Of a DNA stretch of 64,000 nucleotides, positions 18,662 to 27,171 are shown one piece after another (positions within the stretch are counted from its first letter, which is position 1; each line of letters opens with the position of its first letter). The notes beneath the pieces were generated by a model that ran no database searches, had not been told where the DNA came from, and worked only from the letters and a program-made list of their open reading frames with translations. This DNA comes from Sphingomonas gellani (lineage in GTDB: Bacteria; Pseudomonadota; Alphaproteobacteria; Sphingomonadales; Sphingomonadaceae). The position numbers and the translations under genes were made by a program. Location of the stretch: the NCBI RefSeq assembly GCF_900110035.1, contig NZ_FOCF01000001.1, forward strand, positions 620,001 to 684,000. The letters run 5' to 3'.

Positions 18662-19722
18662 GCGACACCACCGGCGTTGGGCTGGTCGGTTTCGGCCTGG
18701 CGGGTGCCCGGCTGCATGCGCCAGTGATCGCCGCGGTGCCGGGTTTCCGCATCGCGGCGATCATGACGTCGCGTCGGGAGGAGGCGCACGCCGACTGGCC
18801 GGACGCGGCCGTGGTGGGCACGCCGGACGACCTGCTTGCACGCCCGGACGTCGATCTGATAGTTGTCGCCACACCGAACGCCACTCATGCGCCGATCGCC
18901 GCAGCGGCATTGCGGGCCGGCAAGCACGTGGTGGTCGACAAGCCCTTCGTCACCGATAACGCCGATGGTGACGCGCTGATCGAGGCGGCTCGCGAGGCCG
19001 GCCTTGTGCTGTCGGTGTACCAGAACCGGCGCTGGGACGCGGATTTCCTGACGGTCGGTTCTCTCCTCGCAGGAGGCCGGCTTGGCCAGGTTCGCTTGGC
19101 AGAGATGTGTTGGCATCGCTTCCGCCCCGCGATCAAGCCGGGATGGCGCGAACGCGAGCGGGTCGGCGGCGGGCTGCTGGCGGATCTTGGCCCGCACCTG
19201 ATCGATCAGGCCCTGCAGCTGTTCGGCATCCCGGATGCGGTCGGCGCGGACGTGCTGATCCAGCGGCCGCAGGCGGTGGTGGACGATTATTTCGACGTGG
19301 TGCTGCACTATGGGGGCATGCGGGTAAGGCTGGCGTCCTCCACGCTGGTCGCCGCGACGCGTCCCCGCTTCGCTTTGCACGGCGATGCGGGCAGCTTCGT
19401 CAAGCATGGCATCGATCCGCAGGAGGCGGCATTGCGCGCGGGCCATATCGATTGGGCGAGTTTCGGTCAGGAGGAACCTGCGCTGCACGGAACTTTGACC
19501 GATCCCGATGGCCGGACGATGGCGGTGCCGAGCGAACGCGGCGACTGGCGATGCTTCTACCGGGGCATGCTGAACGCGATCCGCGGCGAGGCGCCACCGC
19601 CGGTGATCGCTGAGGACGCGCTGCTCGCCCTGCGCATAGTAGAGCTCGCGCGAACGGCGGCCGAGGCGGGGCGGGTTCTGCCGGTCGACCCGTCTTTGGT
19701 GCGAACGGGATCGGGCGTATAA
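18658..19722 (+). CDS. Gfo/Idh/MocA-family oxidoreductase (YdgJ-like)
   Basis: A 354-aa two-domain dehydrogenase. The N-terminal Rossmann domain begins GLVGFGLAGARLHAP. The DKPF motif (HVVVDKPFVT) carries the catalytic Lys, and YQNRRWDADF plus LGPHLIDQALQLFG are close to the E. coli YdgJ subgroup. Such enzymes oxidise or reduce sugars and inositols with NAD(P). TTG overlaps the reductase stop as TTGA. Together with the upstream reductase and the LacI regulator just downstream it looks like a small sugar-interconversion operon; the substrate is unknown. Confidence 0.88.
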   Translation: MSDTTGVGLVGFGLAGARLHAPVIAAVPGFRIAAIMTSRREEAHADWPDAAVVGTPDDLLARPDVDLIVVATPNATHAPIAAAALRAGKHVVVDKPFVTDNADGDALIEAAREAGLVLSVYQNRRWDADFLTVGSLLAGGRLGQVRLAEMCWHRFRPAIKPGWRERERVGGGLLADLGPHLIDQALQLFGIPDAVGADVLIQRPQAVVDDYFDVVLHYGGMRVRLASSTLVAATRPRFALHGDAGSFVKHGIDPQEAALRAGHIDWASFGQEEPALHGTLTDPDGRTMAVPSERGDWRCFYRGMLNAIRGEAPPPVIAEDALLALRIVELARTAAEAGRVLPVDPSLVRTGSGV

Positions 19723-19747
19723 CGCGGGCGACAAAGGGGTAACAAAC

Positions 19748-20812
19748 TTGGGCGGAAAGGGGCGGGCGGGTCGCGGGTCGGGACGGGCATATCGGCCGCC
19801 CACGATCAACGACGTCGCGCGCCACGCGGGCGTGTCGCCGACCACCGTGTCGCGGGTCATCAACGGCGAGAACACCGTCCGGGGCGCCAAACGTACCGCC
19901 GTGCTGTCGGCCGTAGAGGCCCTGTCGTTCAAGCCCAATGTCGCGGCACGGCGCCTTGCAGGCTCGGCTCCGCTTCGCATCGGCCTGTTGTACGGCAATC
20001 CCAGCGCATCGTACCTCAGCGAATTCCTGGTCGGCAGCCTAGAGGCGGCCAGCCGGTTGGGGGTGCAGCTGTTGGTGGAGCGATGCGAGCTGGGCGATGG
20101 CGCGATTGTCGCTGCCAGGCGCCTGATGGATGGCGGTGTGGACGGCATGATGCTGACGCCGCCGCTCGGCGACCTGCCCGGGCTTGTCGATGCGGTGGTG
20201 AGCGGCGGCGGCCTGCTGACGATAGTAGGCAGCAGCCGGCCGGCCGAGGGACTGCCGGCGGTCGGGATCGACGACGCGGCGGCGGCGGCAGCGATGACAC
20301 AGCACCTGATCGCCCTGGGCCATCGGCGAATCGGCTTCGTCACCGGCGCGATGGACGTGTCGGTCAGCGGCGATCGGCTGGCCGGTTATCGCCAGGCTCT
20401 ACGAGAAGGTGGCATAGTGCCGGACGACACGTTGGTGGTCGGGGGCGACTATACCTATCGCTCTGGGCTGGAGGGGGCGCGGCGCCTGCTCGACCTCGCC
20501 GTGCCGCCCACCGCGATTTTCGCGAGCAACGACGACATGGCTGCGGCCACGGCGGCGGAGGCGCAGCGGCGCGGCATGGCGGTACCGGGCGCGCTGAGCG
20601 TCTGCGGCTTCGACGATGCTGCACTGGCGACCGCGATCTGGCCGGAGCTGACCACGATCCGCCAGCCGATCGCCGACATGGCGCGGCAGGGCATGACGAT
20701 GCTGGTCGACGCGATCCGGCAATCGGATCAGGAGGGCGAGCCACAGGCGCAGCATCGCCTGCTCGCCTTCGAATTGATCCGGCGCGGATCGGACACCGTG
20801 CCGCCAAGCTGA
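19748..20812 (+). CDS. LacI-family transcriptional regulator
   Basis: A 354-aa regulator with a helix-turn-helix at about 19-40 (TINDVARHAGVSPTTVSRVING) and the hinge helix NVAARRLAGS that inserts in the minor groove. A periplasmic-binding-protein-like effector domain follows, with the conserved MTQHLIALGHRRIGFVTG and ASNDDMAAATAAEAQRRG. The best start is TTG at 19748, as AAAGGGG lies about nine bases upstream and no other start fits; this gives an unusual basic, glycine-rich N-terminal extension of about 18 residues. It likely represses the reductase/Gfo-Idh genes just upstream in response to a sugar. Confidence 0.9.
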   Translation: MGGKGRAGRGSGRAYRPPTINDVARHAGVSPTTVSRVINGENTVRGAKRTAVLSAVEALSFKPNVAARRLAGSAPLRIGLLYGNPSASYLSEFLVGSLEAASRLGVQLLVERCELGDGAIVAARRLMDGGVDGMMLTPPLGDLPGLVDAVVSGGGLLTIVGSSRPAEGLPAVGIDDAAAAAAMTQHLIALGHRRIGFVTGAMDVSVSGDRLAGYRQALREGGIVPDDTLVVGGDYTYRSGLEGARRLLDLAVPPTAIFASNDDMAAATAAEAQRRGMAVPGALSVCGFDDAALATAIWPELTTIRQPIADMARQGMTMLVDAIRQSDQEGEPQAQHRLLAFELIRRGSDTVPPS

Positions 20813-20881
20813 CGGAGTGCACCAACCGTCGTCAGGCAACGCGCGGCGGCGATGGGCGTTAATCGCCGCAGGAGGTGCATC

Positions 20882-21196
20882 ATGGCGAAGGAAAGCAAGG
20901 GCCAGCAGGCCATCGTCGAGCGGGTGATGCACGAGTTCAAGCATGGAGAACTCACAACCGCCGCAGGGGACAAGGTCACCAGCCGGCGACAGGCGGTCGC
21001 GATCGGCCTGTCCGAAGCCGGCGCGTCGGATCAGAAGACACCGGCGCAGAACAAGCGAAACCGCGCCCGAACGGAACGCGGCGGGTCGAGCGCCAGCGGT
21101 CCCACCAAGGCGGAGCTGTACGAGCGCGCAAAGAATCAGGACGTGCCGGGCCGATCGCGCATGTCCAAGGCCGAACTGGCAAAGTCGGTCGGATAG
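20882..21196 (+). CDS. small basic protein, DUF6496-like
   Basis: A 104-aa hydrophilic, strongly basic protein. The N-terminal half has VMHEFKHGELTTAAGDKVTSRRQAVAIGLSEA, which I recognise as the DUF6496 pattern. The C-terminal half has TKAELYERAKNQDVPGRSRMSKAELAKSVG, which looks like a Rho-N/SAP-type helix-loop-helix often found in nucleic-acid-binding proteins. A strong AGGAGG site lies six bases before the ATG. Function unknown; such proteins are often linked with stress or DNA protection, which is only an association. It stands alone between two unrelated genes. Confidence 0.75.
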   Translation: MAKESKGQQAIVERVMHEFKHGELTTAAGDKVTSRRQAVAIGLSEAGASDQKTPAQNKRNRARTERGGSSASGPTKAELYERAKNQDVPGRSRMSKAELAKSVG

Positions 21197-21295
21197 TCTC
21201 GCCAGTCTGGGCAGGCCGTTCGAGAAACCTCCGAGCGGTGGGATCAACCGGCGTTCGCGGAACGTTCAGTCGGCACCTTTTCGAAAGTTCATCCC

Positions 21296-22141
21296 ATGCC
21301 TCTGCCCAACGATCCCGTCTGGTTAATCACGGGATGCTCCACCGGCTTCGGCCGCGAATTGGCGAGCGCCGTGCTGTCGCGCGGCTGGCGCGCTGTCGTC
21401 ACCGCTCGGGAGAAAGGGAGGGTGGCGGACCTGACCCATGGTGCGGACGAACGCGCGCTTGCCCTCGATCTCGATGTGACACAGCCGGAGCAGATCGCGG
21501 TCGCACTGGACGCGGTGCGGCAGCGTTTCGGCCGGGTCGACGTGCTCGTGAACAATGCCGGTTACGGCTATCAGAGTTCGATTGAGGAGGGTGTCGATGC
21601 GGAAATCCGCGCGCAGTTCGACGCGAACGTCTTTGGCCTGTTCGCGATGACGCGCGCCGTGCTCCCGCTGATGCGGCAGCAGGGCAGCGGCCACGTCATC
21701 AACATCACGTCCGTCGCCGGACTGGTCGGCTTTCCGGGCTCGGGCTATTATGCGGCATCCAAGCACGCCGTGGAGGGCTTTTCCGATGCCCTTGCGGCGG
21801 AGGGCGCGCCGATCGGCATTGCCGTGACCTGCGTCGAGCCGGGCCCGTTCCGCACCGACTGGGCCGGGCGCTCGCTTCATCAGACGCCGGTGCAGATCGA
21901 GGCCTATGCCGCGACGGCCGGCGCACGGCTCGACCAGACAAAGGGTTACAGCGGCACGCAGCCCGGCGATGCGGCTCGCGCCGCACAGGCGATGATCGCG
22001 GCGGCGGAACGGAGCGATCCGCCACGACACCTGGTACTCGGCAAGTTCGGGTATAATGCCGTCACGGATCGCCTACGCGAGCGGCTGCGCGGCATGGAGG
22101 CGGATCAGGAAACCAGCCTGGCTGCCGATTTCCCGGAATAA
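21296..22141 (+). CDS. short-chain dehydrogenase/reductase
   Basis: A 281-aa classical SDR with TGCSTGFG at 13-20, VLVNNAGYG, the catalytic Ser in ITSVAG and YYAASK as YxxxK. The TGCSTGFGR variant and the long C-terminal part with a KLGKFG-like stretch (here LVLGKFGYNAV) resemble the retinol dehydrogenase-like or YbbO-like SDRs of unknown substrate. NADP preference is suggested by the Arg in TAREKGR after strand 2. It converges on the alpha/beta hydrolase gene 16 bases away. No terminator is visible in that gap. Confidence 0.87.
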   Translation: MPLPNDPVWLITGCSTGFGRELASAVLSRGWRAVVTAREKGRVADLTHGADERALALDLDVTQPEQIAVALDAVRQRFGRVDVLVNNAGYGYQSSIEEGVDAEIRAQFDANVFGLFAMTRAVLPLMRQQGSGHVINITSVAGLVGFPGSGYYAASKHAVEGFSDALAAEGAPIGIAVTCVEPGPFRTDWAGRSLHQTPVQIEAYAATAGARLDQTKGYSGTQPGDAARAAQAMIAAAERSDPPRHLVLGKFGYNAVTDRLRERLRGMEADQETSLAADFPE

Positions 22142-22157
22142 GCCGGAGGTCGCCTCC

Positions 22158-23171
22158 TCATGAAATCGGTGAGGCACTCTCCCGCCAAGCACCTTCGATG
22201 AACCGGGCGGTGAGGTCCGGTTGCGTTATCGGCAGCATGTGACCGCCCTCGACCATTTCGAGCCGGCCGTTCGGCAGGGCAGCCGCCGTCCTTGCACCGT
22301 GCAGATCGGGCTCCAGCACGCGGTCCTCTCGTGCGAACAGGATGTGTGCGGGGAGCGACATCGTCGGGAAGCCAGCGGCGATCTCCGCCATCTCCCCTTG
22401 CGCCCGGCCAATGTCGGTCAGCGCCGATGCGAGCACACCCGGTTGCATCGACAGCATCCCACCGCCACGCGTCATGAAATCCGGCGCTACCGGCTCCGGC
22501 GCGAAGGCCGATGCCATCGTGCGCTCGCCCGCCAACCGGCCCAGCGGCACCGCCACCATAGCCGCCAACGCGAGGCGCAGCGAACGGGGTAGGGCGGCCA
22601 GGGTCTCCGTCGCACGCGGCAGGGTGGTGAGCGGCTGTGTCAGCGGCGCGATCAACGCCAGCCCTCGCACCAAATGCGGCCACCGTTCCGCCAACGCCAG
22701 GGCAATCGCCGCGCCGAGCGAGTGGCCGACCAGCAGGGGCCGGTCCAGTTCCATGACCTCGATCAACCGGGCGATCAGGTCCGCCTGCGCGACGATCCCC
22801 GTCCGGCCGTCAGACATCACACTCGAATAACCCGCGCCCGGCCGGTCGATCAGGATCACGCGGTGGCGTTCGGCCAGTCGGTCTGCCACCCCATAATTGA
22901 AGTTCCGCAGCTGTCCGCCAAGGCCGTGGATCATCACGATCGCCGGGCCTTGGCTACGATCGACAACGTGCAGCGGGGTGCCGTCGATCACCATCATCCG
23001 GCCGTCGCGGGGGACCTCCCGCCTGGCACGTACGCCACGGCTGGCCGAATAGAGGGCGAGGGAGCCCAGAAGCGTCCCGGCCGCAGCCAAGCCCATCCCG
23101 ACCCTGCGCGTGGCAGATCGGGCTCTGAGCGCCGCGGGATCATGGCGCCACATTTGTCCGTCCCCGCTCAT
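22158..23171 (-). CDS. membrane-anchored alpha/beta hydrolase
   Basis: A 337-aa protein with an N-terminal hydrophobic anchor (about 24-42) followed by an alpha/beta hydrolase fold. It has the HGLGG oxyanion segment, the nucleophile elbow GHSLGAA (VGHSLGAAIALALAERWP), the acid in FAREDRVLEP and the catalytic His in GGHMLPITQP. The cap region is short. The anchor suggests activity on the periplasmic face. Substrate unknown (ester, lactone or epoxide). The start at 23171 was chosen for its ATGA overlap with the preceding Gfo/Idh gene; longer in-frame extensions would read into that gene. Confidence 0.82.
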   Translation of the reverse strand: MSGDGQMWRHDPAALRARSATRRVGMGLAAAGTLLGSLALYSASRGVRARREVPRDGRMMVIDGTPLHVVDRSQGPAIVMIHGLGGQLRNFNYGVADRLAERHRVILIDRPGAGYSSVMSDGRTGIVAQADLIARLIEVMELDRPLLVGHSLGAAIALALAERWPHLVRGLALIAPLTQPLTTLPRATETLAALPRSLRLALAAMVAVPLGRLAGERTMASAFAPEPVAPDFMTRGGGMLSMQPGVLASALTDIGRAQGEMAEIAAGFPTMSLPAHILFAREDRVLEPDLHGARTAAALPNGRLEMVEGGHMLPITQPDLTARFIEGAWRESASPIS

Positions 23172-24172
23172 GCCGAAGCGTAAATCGCGTCGAGCGCTTC
23201 GGCGGTCCGTACGAATTCCTCCGACCGGGCGCAGAAGCATTCCCCATCCGCCAGCCGCACGGCCCAGTCGGCGGCTGCGCGCCCGCCCCATGCGTCGGGA
23301 GGGCTCGACAGGCGATTGCTCTGCGTGCCCGCGTAACGATCCGCCTCGAAGTCGTAGAAGGAGCCGCCCACGTTGCGCATCGCGGCGGCGCCTGCCGTTC
23401 CGTAGAAGCTCGCCTCGATCGCCGCCTCGCGCCCCGCATGCAGGCGCCACGAACAGGCGAGACGCACGACCGTGCCACCCGCCAGCGTCAAGGTCGCGAC
23501 CGCATAATCCTCGACCTGCGGATCACCGGCCGGGATCGGCTTGCCACCGATCGACAGGGCGGAATGAACGCTGTCCACCTCGGGAAAGCCCATCGTCCAC
23601 AGCGCCAGATCGACCAGATGTACGCCCAGGTCCATCACGCATCCGCCGCCCGACAGCGCCCGGTCGTAGAACCACGGCTTGTCGGGCCCGTACGCATTGT
23701 GGAACACGAGATCGATCGCGTGGATGTGGCCTAGCTCACCGCTCCTGACCAAGGGAGCGACGGCGTTCATGGCCGCCGTGAACCGATAGGACAGGTCGAC
23801 GCCCAGCAACCTGTCGGCGCGGCGAGAGGCGTCCACTACGGCACGCGCCTCCGCGGCGGAACGGCCGAGCGGCTTCTGGCAGAACACGGCAGCACCCGCG
23901 TCCAGTGCGCGGATCGACTGTTCGGCATGCGCAGCGCTTGGCGTCGCGATGACGATGCCGTCCAGCCCCATGGCCAGCATCTCGTCGTAACTGCCGACCC
24001 GCGCGGCGTCGGGGGCGGCACTCAGCGCCGCTGCGGCCATATCGTCGTTCGGCTCCACGATCGCGGCCGCTTCGACACGGCCGGTCGCGAGCATCGCCTC
24101 CATGCGGTTGCGCCCGATCCAACCTACCCCGAGGAAACCAAGTCTGGGCTTCACGCGAAACACTCCATGCAA
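23168..24172 (-). CDS. Gfo/Idh/MocA-family oxidoreductase
   Basis: A 334-aa dehydrogenase: GFLGVGWIGRNRMEAM at the N-terminus, then VIATPSAAHAEQ and FCQKPLGR, the latter with the catalytic Lys of the family. The C-terminal alpha/beta domain contains GGGCVMDLGVHLVDLALW, the usual substrate-binding face with Asp and His. It probably oxidises a sugar or cyclitol with NAD. It is coupled to the alpha/beta hydrolase (ATGA overlap) and follows the medium-chain dehydrogenase by 39 bases, so the three may form one catabolic operon. GTG codons a few residues inside the given ATG are alternative starts. Confidence 0.88.
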   Translation of the reverse strand: MHGVFRVKPRLGFLGVGWIGRNRMEAMLATGRVEAAAIVEPNDDMAAAALSAAPDAARVGSYDEMLAMGLDGIVIATPSAAHAEQSIRALDAGAAVFCQKPLGRSAAEARAVVDASRRADRLLGVDLSYRFTAAMNAVAPLVRSGELGHIHAIDLVFHNAYGPDKPWFYDRALSGGGCVMDLGVHLVDLALWTMGFPEVDSVHSALSIGGKPIPAGDPQVEDYAVATLTLAGGTVVRLACSWRLHAGREAAIEASFYGTAGAAAMRNVGGSFYDFEADRYAGTQSNRLSSPPDAWGGRAAADWAVRLADGECFCARSEEFVRTAEALDAIYASA

Positions 24173-24211
24173 TGCTCTTCGGCGGCGTGCGAGCCGCTCC
24201 CAGACGCACGA

Positions 24212-25174
24212 TCAGTAATCGATCAGCGCCTTGACGAATCCGGCGGGCTTGTCGCGCGTCGCCTCCAGCGCCTCCCCCAGACGATCCAGCGGATAGTGGT
24301 GCGAGTAGAGGGGAGAGGGGTCCAGGCGGCCGCTGGCGACCGCATCCACCGCCTCCTGCAACCCACGCAGGTTGACGGCCGGATCGCGCTCATGCGCGTT
24401 GATGACGTCGATCCCCTTCCAGTTCCATTCCTGCATGTTCACCTGACGCGGGCCGTCCTGGTGATAGCCCGCCACCACCAGCTTGCCGCCAAAGCCGACG
24501 ATCGCCGTCGCAAGGTCGAGCGGCCATTGCTTGCCAACCGCCTCGATCACGCGTTCGCACAGCGCGCCGCCGGTCAGTTCCTTGACCCGTTCGATGATCG
24601 CCCAATGATCGTGCATCGGGATCGTCTCCGCCGCCCCATAGGAGCGCGCGAGATCGAGCGTGAAGTCGCGGCGCGATATGGCGATCACGCGCGCACCGGC
24701 CTCGGTTGCGAGGCGGGTCAACACTGCGCCCAGGAACCCGATGCCAATGATCGCCACCGTCTGTCCGGCGCGAATGTCGGCGCGGCGAAAGATGTTGAAC
24801 GCGCATCCCAGCGGCTCGCCCGGAAACGGCTTGCCCGCGAGTTCCGATGGCAGCTTGACCGTCTGATCCGCTCGGGCCACGTCGTATTCTGCGAAGCTCT
24901 TGCCGGACAGTGCCGCAACCCGGTCACCGACCGCGAATGCCGTGACATCGGGGCCGACCGCATCGATCACGCCCCAGCCTTCATGCCCCATCGCGCCCGG
25001 TTCGGACGGAAAGGTCGACCATGGCTGCCCCTCGAACGGCTCGACGTTGGACGCACAGACGCCGCACCCCTCCAGCCGGATGCGCAGCTCGCCGGGGCCG
25101 GGTTCGGGCGCGGCGGCGCTGGTCGTCTCCATCGTCTTGGGCGCGGTCAGTACCGCCGCCTGCATCCTCGTCAT
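24212..25174 (-). CDS. zinc-type medium-chain alcohol dehydrogenase
   Basis: A 320-aa medium-chain dehydrogenase. The GroES-like domain carries GCGVCASN (zinc Cys) and GHEGWG (zinc His-Glu). The Rossmann domain has VAIIGIGFLGAVLTRLA. The four-cysteine structural zinc loop of classic alcohol dehydrogenases is absent, which fits its short length and a polyol or sugar dehydrogenase subgroup. A GGAGG site lies just before the ATG at 25174. It is the likely first gene of the minus-strand trio with the Gfo/Idh enzyme and hydrolase, and diverges from the potassium transporter. Confidence 0.86.
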   Translation of the reverse strand: MTRMQAAVLTAPKTMETTSAAAPEPGPGELRIRLEGCGVCASNVEPFEGQPWSTFPSEPGAMGHEGWGVIDAVGPDVTAFAVGDRVAALSGKSFAEYDVARADQTVKLPSELAGKPFPGEPLGCAFNIFRRADIRAGQTVAIIGIGFLGAVLTRLATEAGARVIAISRRDFTLDLARSYGAAETIPMHDHWAIIERVKELTGGALCERVIEAVGKQWPLDLATAIVGFGGKLVVAGYHQDGPRQVNMQEWNWKGIDVINAHERDPAVNLRGLQEAVDAVASGRLDPSPLYSHHYPLDRLGEALEATRDKPAGFVKALIDY

Positions 25175-25281
25175 TCGTCCTCCGCGACATGAACGGCGCC
25201 CCGATGCCCGGTAGGCACGGATGCGTCCAGAGCCAGGGAACGTATGCGGCACGAAAAGGTCGCGCGGACGTTGGCGGCAGG

Positions 25282-27171
25282 ATGAAGATGCTGGACGCGC
25301 TGATCGGTCGACGCCTCGCCAACCGGGAGCAGGGGGAACAGAAGATAGGCTGGATCGCGGGCGTGCCCGCGATGGGCCTGGATGGGCTGGGATCGTCGTC
25401 GTACGGCCCTGAGGCAGCGCTGACGATCCTGATGCCGCTGGGCGCGGCCAGCCTGGCCTGGATCGGCTGGGTGATTGCGCCGATCGTGGCGCTGCTGGCG
25501 GTGCTGTACTTCTCCTACCGGCAGACGATCCTCGCCTATCCGTCGAACGGCGGAGCGTACACCGTGGCCAAGGAGAACCTTGGCCCCATGGCGTCATTGC
25601 TCGCCGCGGCCGCGCTGATGATCGATTATGTGCTGAACGTCGCCGTCGGCATTTCGGCGGGCGTCGGGGCGCTGACATCGTCGGTGCCGGGCTTGCAGCC
25701 ATGGACGCTCGAACTCTGCCTTGGCATCCTGGCCGTGGTGGCGATCGCCAATCTGCGCGGCACGCGAGAGGCCGGGTGGCTGTTCGCATTGCCGACCTAC
25801 CTGTTCCTGCTGTGCTTTCTCGGCCTGATCGGATGGGGTCTGGTACAGATGGTGGCGAGCGGTGGCCATCCGCATCCGGTGATCGCCCCACCGCCTTTGG
25901 GCCACACGATGGAGGCGGCGGGATTGTGGTTGCTGATGCACGCGTTCGCCAGCGGCTGCACCGCCATGACCGGCGTGGAGGCGGTGTCGAACGGCGTCGG
26001 CGCGTTCAAGGAACCGGTAGTGCGCAACGCACATGCCACACTGACAGTGATCTGCGTCTCGCTCGGACTGTTGCTGGCCGGGATCGCGGCGGTGGCGCAT
26101 GGCTATGGCCTGGGCGCGATGGACCAGACGGCGGCGGCGTACCAGAGCGTGCTGTCACAGCTTGCCGGCGCGGTGGCCGGACGCGGCGTCATCTATTATG
26201 TCGCCATGGCCAGCCTGCTCGCGGTGTTGTGCCTTTCGGCCAATACCAGCTTTGTCGGCTTTCCCCGCATCTGTCGCCTGGTGGCCCTGGACGACTATCT
26301 GCCGCGCGGCTTCGCGGTGGCCGACCGGCGCCTGGTGTTCTCGGTCGGCGTGATCTTCCTGACCGTCACGGCCGGCGGGTTGCTGGTCGCGTTCGGGGGT
26401 ATCACCGATCATCTGATCCCGCTGTTCGCGATCGGCGCGTTCCTGACCTTCACCGTCAGTCAGGTCGGCATGGTGGCGCACTGGCGGCAGCAGCAGGGGC
26501 GCAACGCCGGTCGGCTGGCGATCAATGCCCTGGGCGCCGTCACCACCTTCTTCGCTCTGCTCGTGATCGGCGCGGCGAAGTTCGTCGAGGGCGCGTGGAT
26601 CGTCGTCCTGGCCGTGCCGGCGACCATCGCAATCCTGCTGCTGATCCGGCGCTATTACGATCGCCTTGGCCGCGGCATGGCGGCCACCGTGCCGTTTGCG
26701 CTGGACGATGTGGATCGCCCCACCGTGCTGGTCGCGTACGAGGAGCGCAATCGCATGACCGACCGGGCTCTGCAGTTCGCGATGACCCTCAGCCCCGATG
26801 TCCTCGCCGTTCATCTTTTGAGGCTGAGCGGGCCGGAGCAGGAGGAGGAGATCGCACGCCTGCACGACGCGTTCGAGCGCGACATCGCCCAGCCGGTGGC
26901 GGCCCGCGGGCTGACGCCGCCGCGGCTGGTGCAGATCCCCGCGCCCTATCGCGAGATCGAGGGGCCCGTGCTGGAACTGGTCGAGCGCATCGACGAGGCG
27001 ACCCCCGGCCGTGCGGTCGCGATCCTGATCCCCGAACTGGCGCTCAACCATTGGTGGGAACGCCTGTTGCACGGCCGGCGCGCCCAGCGGCTGCGCGCCG
27101 CCCTGGTCGCGCACGCCGGTCCGCGACTGATGATCATCACGTCCCCGTGGCGGCGCGGCCTTACGCCGTGA
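25282..27171 (+). CDS. APC-superfamily permease, KimA-like potassium transporter
   Basis: A 629-aa protein with about twelve helices and a cytoplasmic C-terminal domain. GLDGLGSSSYGPEAALTIL near the start is the unwound first helix of the KimA/APC type. After the helices (ends about residue 460), a USP-like soluble domain begins RPTVLVAYEERNRMTDRALQFA, as in Bacillus KimA, a proton-coupled potassium importer. Amino-acid transport cannot be excluded. Two ATGs (25282, 25288) fit; AGG bases precede both. The 3' end overlaps the glycoside hydrolase gene by 11 bases on the opposite strand. The 107-base divergent gap shows no clear promoter. Confidence 0.8.
   Translation: MKMLDALIGRRLANREQGEQKIGWIAGVPAMGLDGLGSSSYGPEAALTILMPLGAASLAWIGWVIAPIVALLAVLYFSYRQTILAYPSNGGAYTVAKENLGPMASLLAAAALMIDYVLNVAVGISAGVGALTSSVPGLQPWTLELCLGILAVVAIANLRGTREAGWLFALPTYLFLLCFLGLIGWGLVQMVASGGHPHPVIAPPPLGHTMEAAGLWLLMHAFASGCTAMTGVEAVSNGVGAFKEPVVRNAHATLTVICVSLGLLLAGIAAVAHGYGLGAMDQTAAAYQSVLSQLAGAVAGRGVIYYVAMASLLAVLCLSANTSFVGFPRICRLVALDDYLPRGFAVADRRLVFSVGVIFLTVTAGGLLVAFGGITDHLIPLFAIGAFLTFTVSQVGMVAHWRQQQGRNAGRLAINALGAVTTFFALLVIGAAKFVEGAWIVVLAVPATIAILLLIRRYYDRLGRGMAATVPFALDDVDRPTVLVAYEERNRMTDRALQFAMTLSPDVLAVHLLRLSGPEQEEEIARLHDAFERDIAQPVAARGLTPPRLVQIPAPYREIEGPVLELVERIDEATPGRAVAILIPELALNHWWERLLHGRRAQRLRAALVAHAGPRLMIITSPWRRGLTP

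Noticed and set aside
21259..21283. GGAAC before the SDR gene at 21296 as an EcfG promoter
   Set aside because: At 16 or 17 bases spacing the following bases are TTCG or TCGA, not CGTT.
25237..25275. GGAAC upstream of the KimA-like gene as an EcfG promoter
   Set aside because: The nearest CGTT is about 27 bases away, far outside the 16-17 base window.
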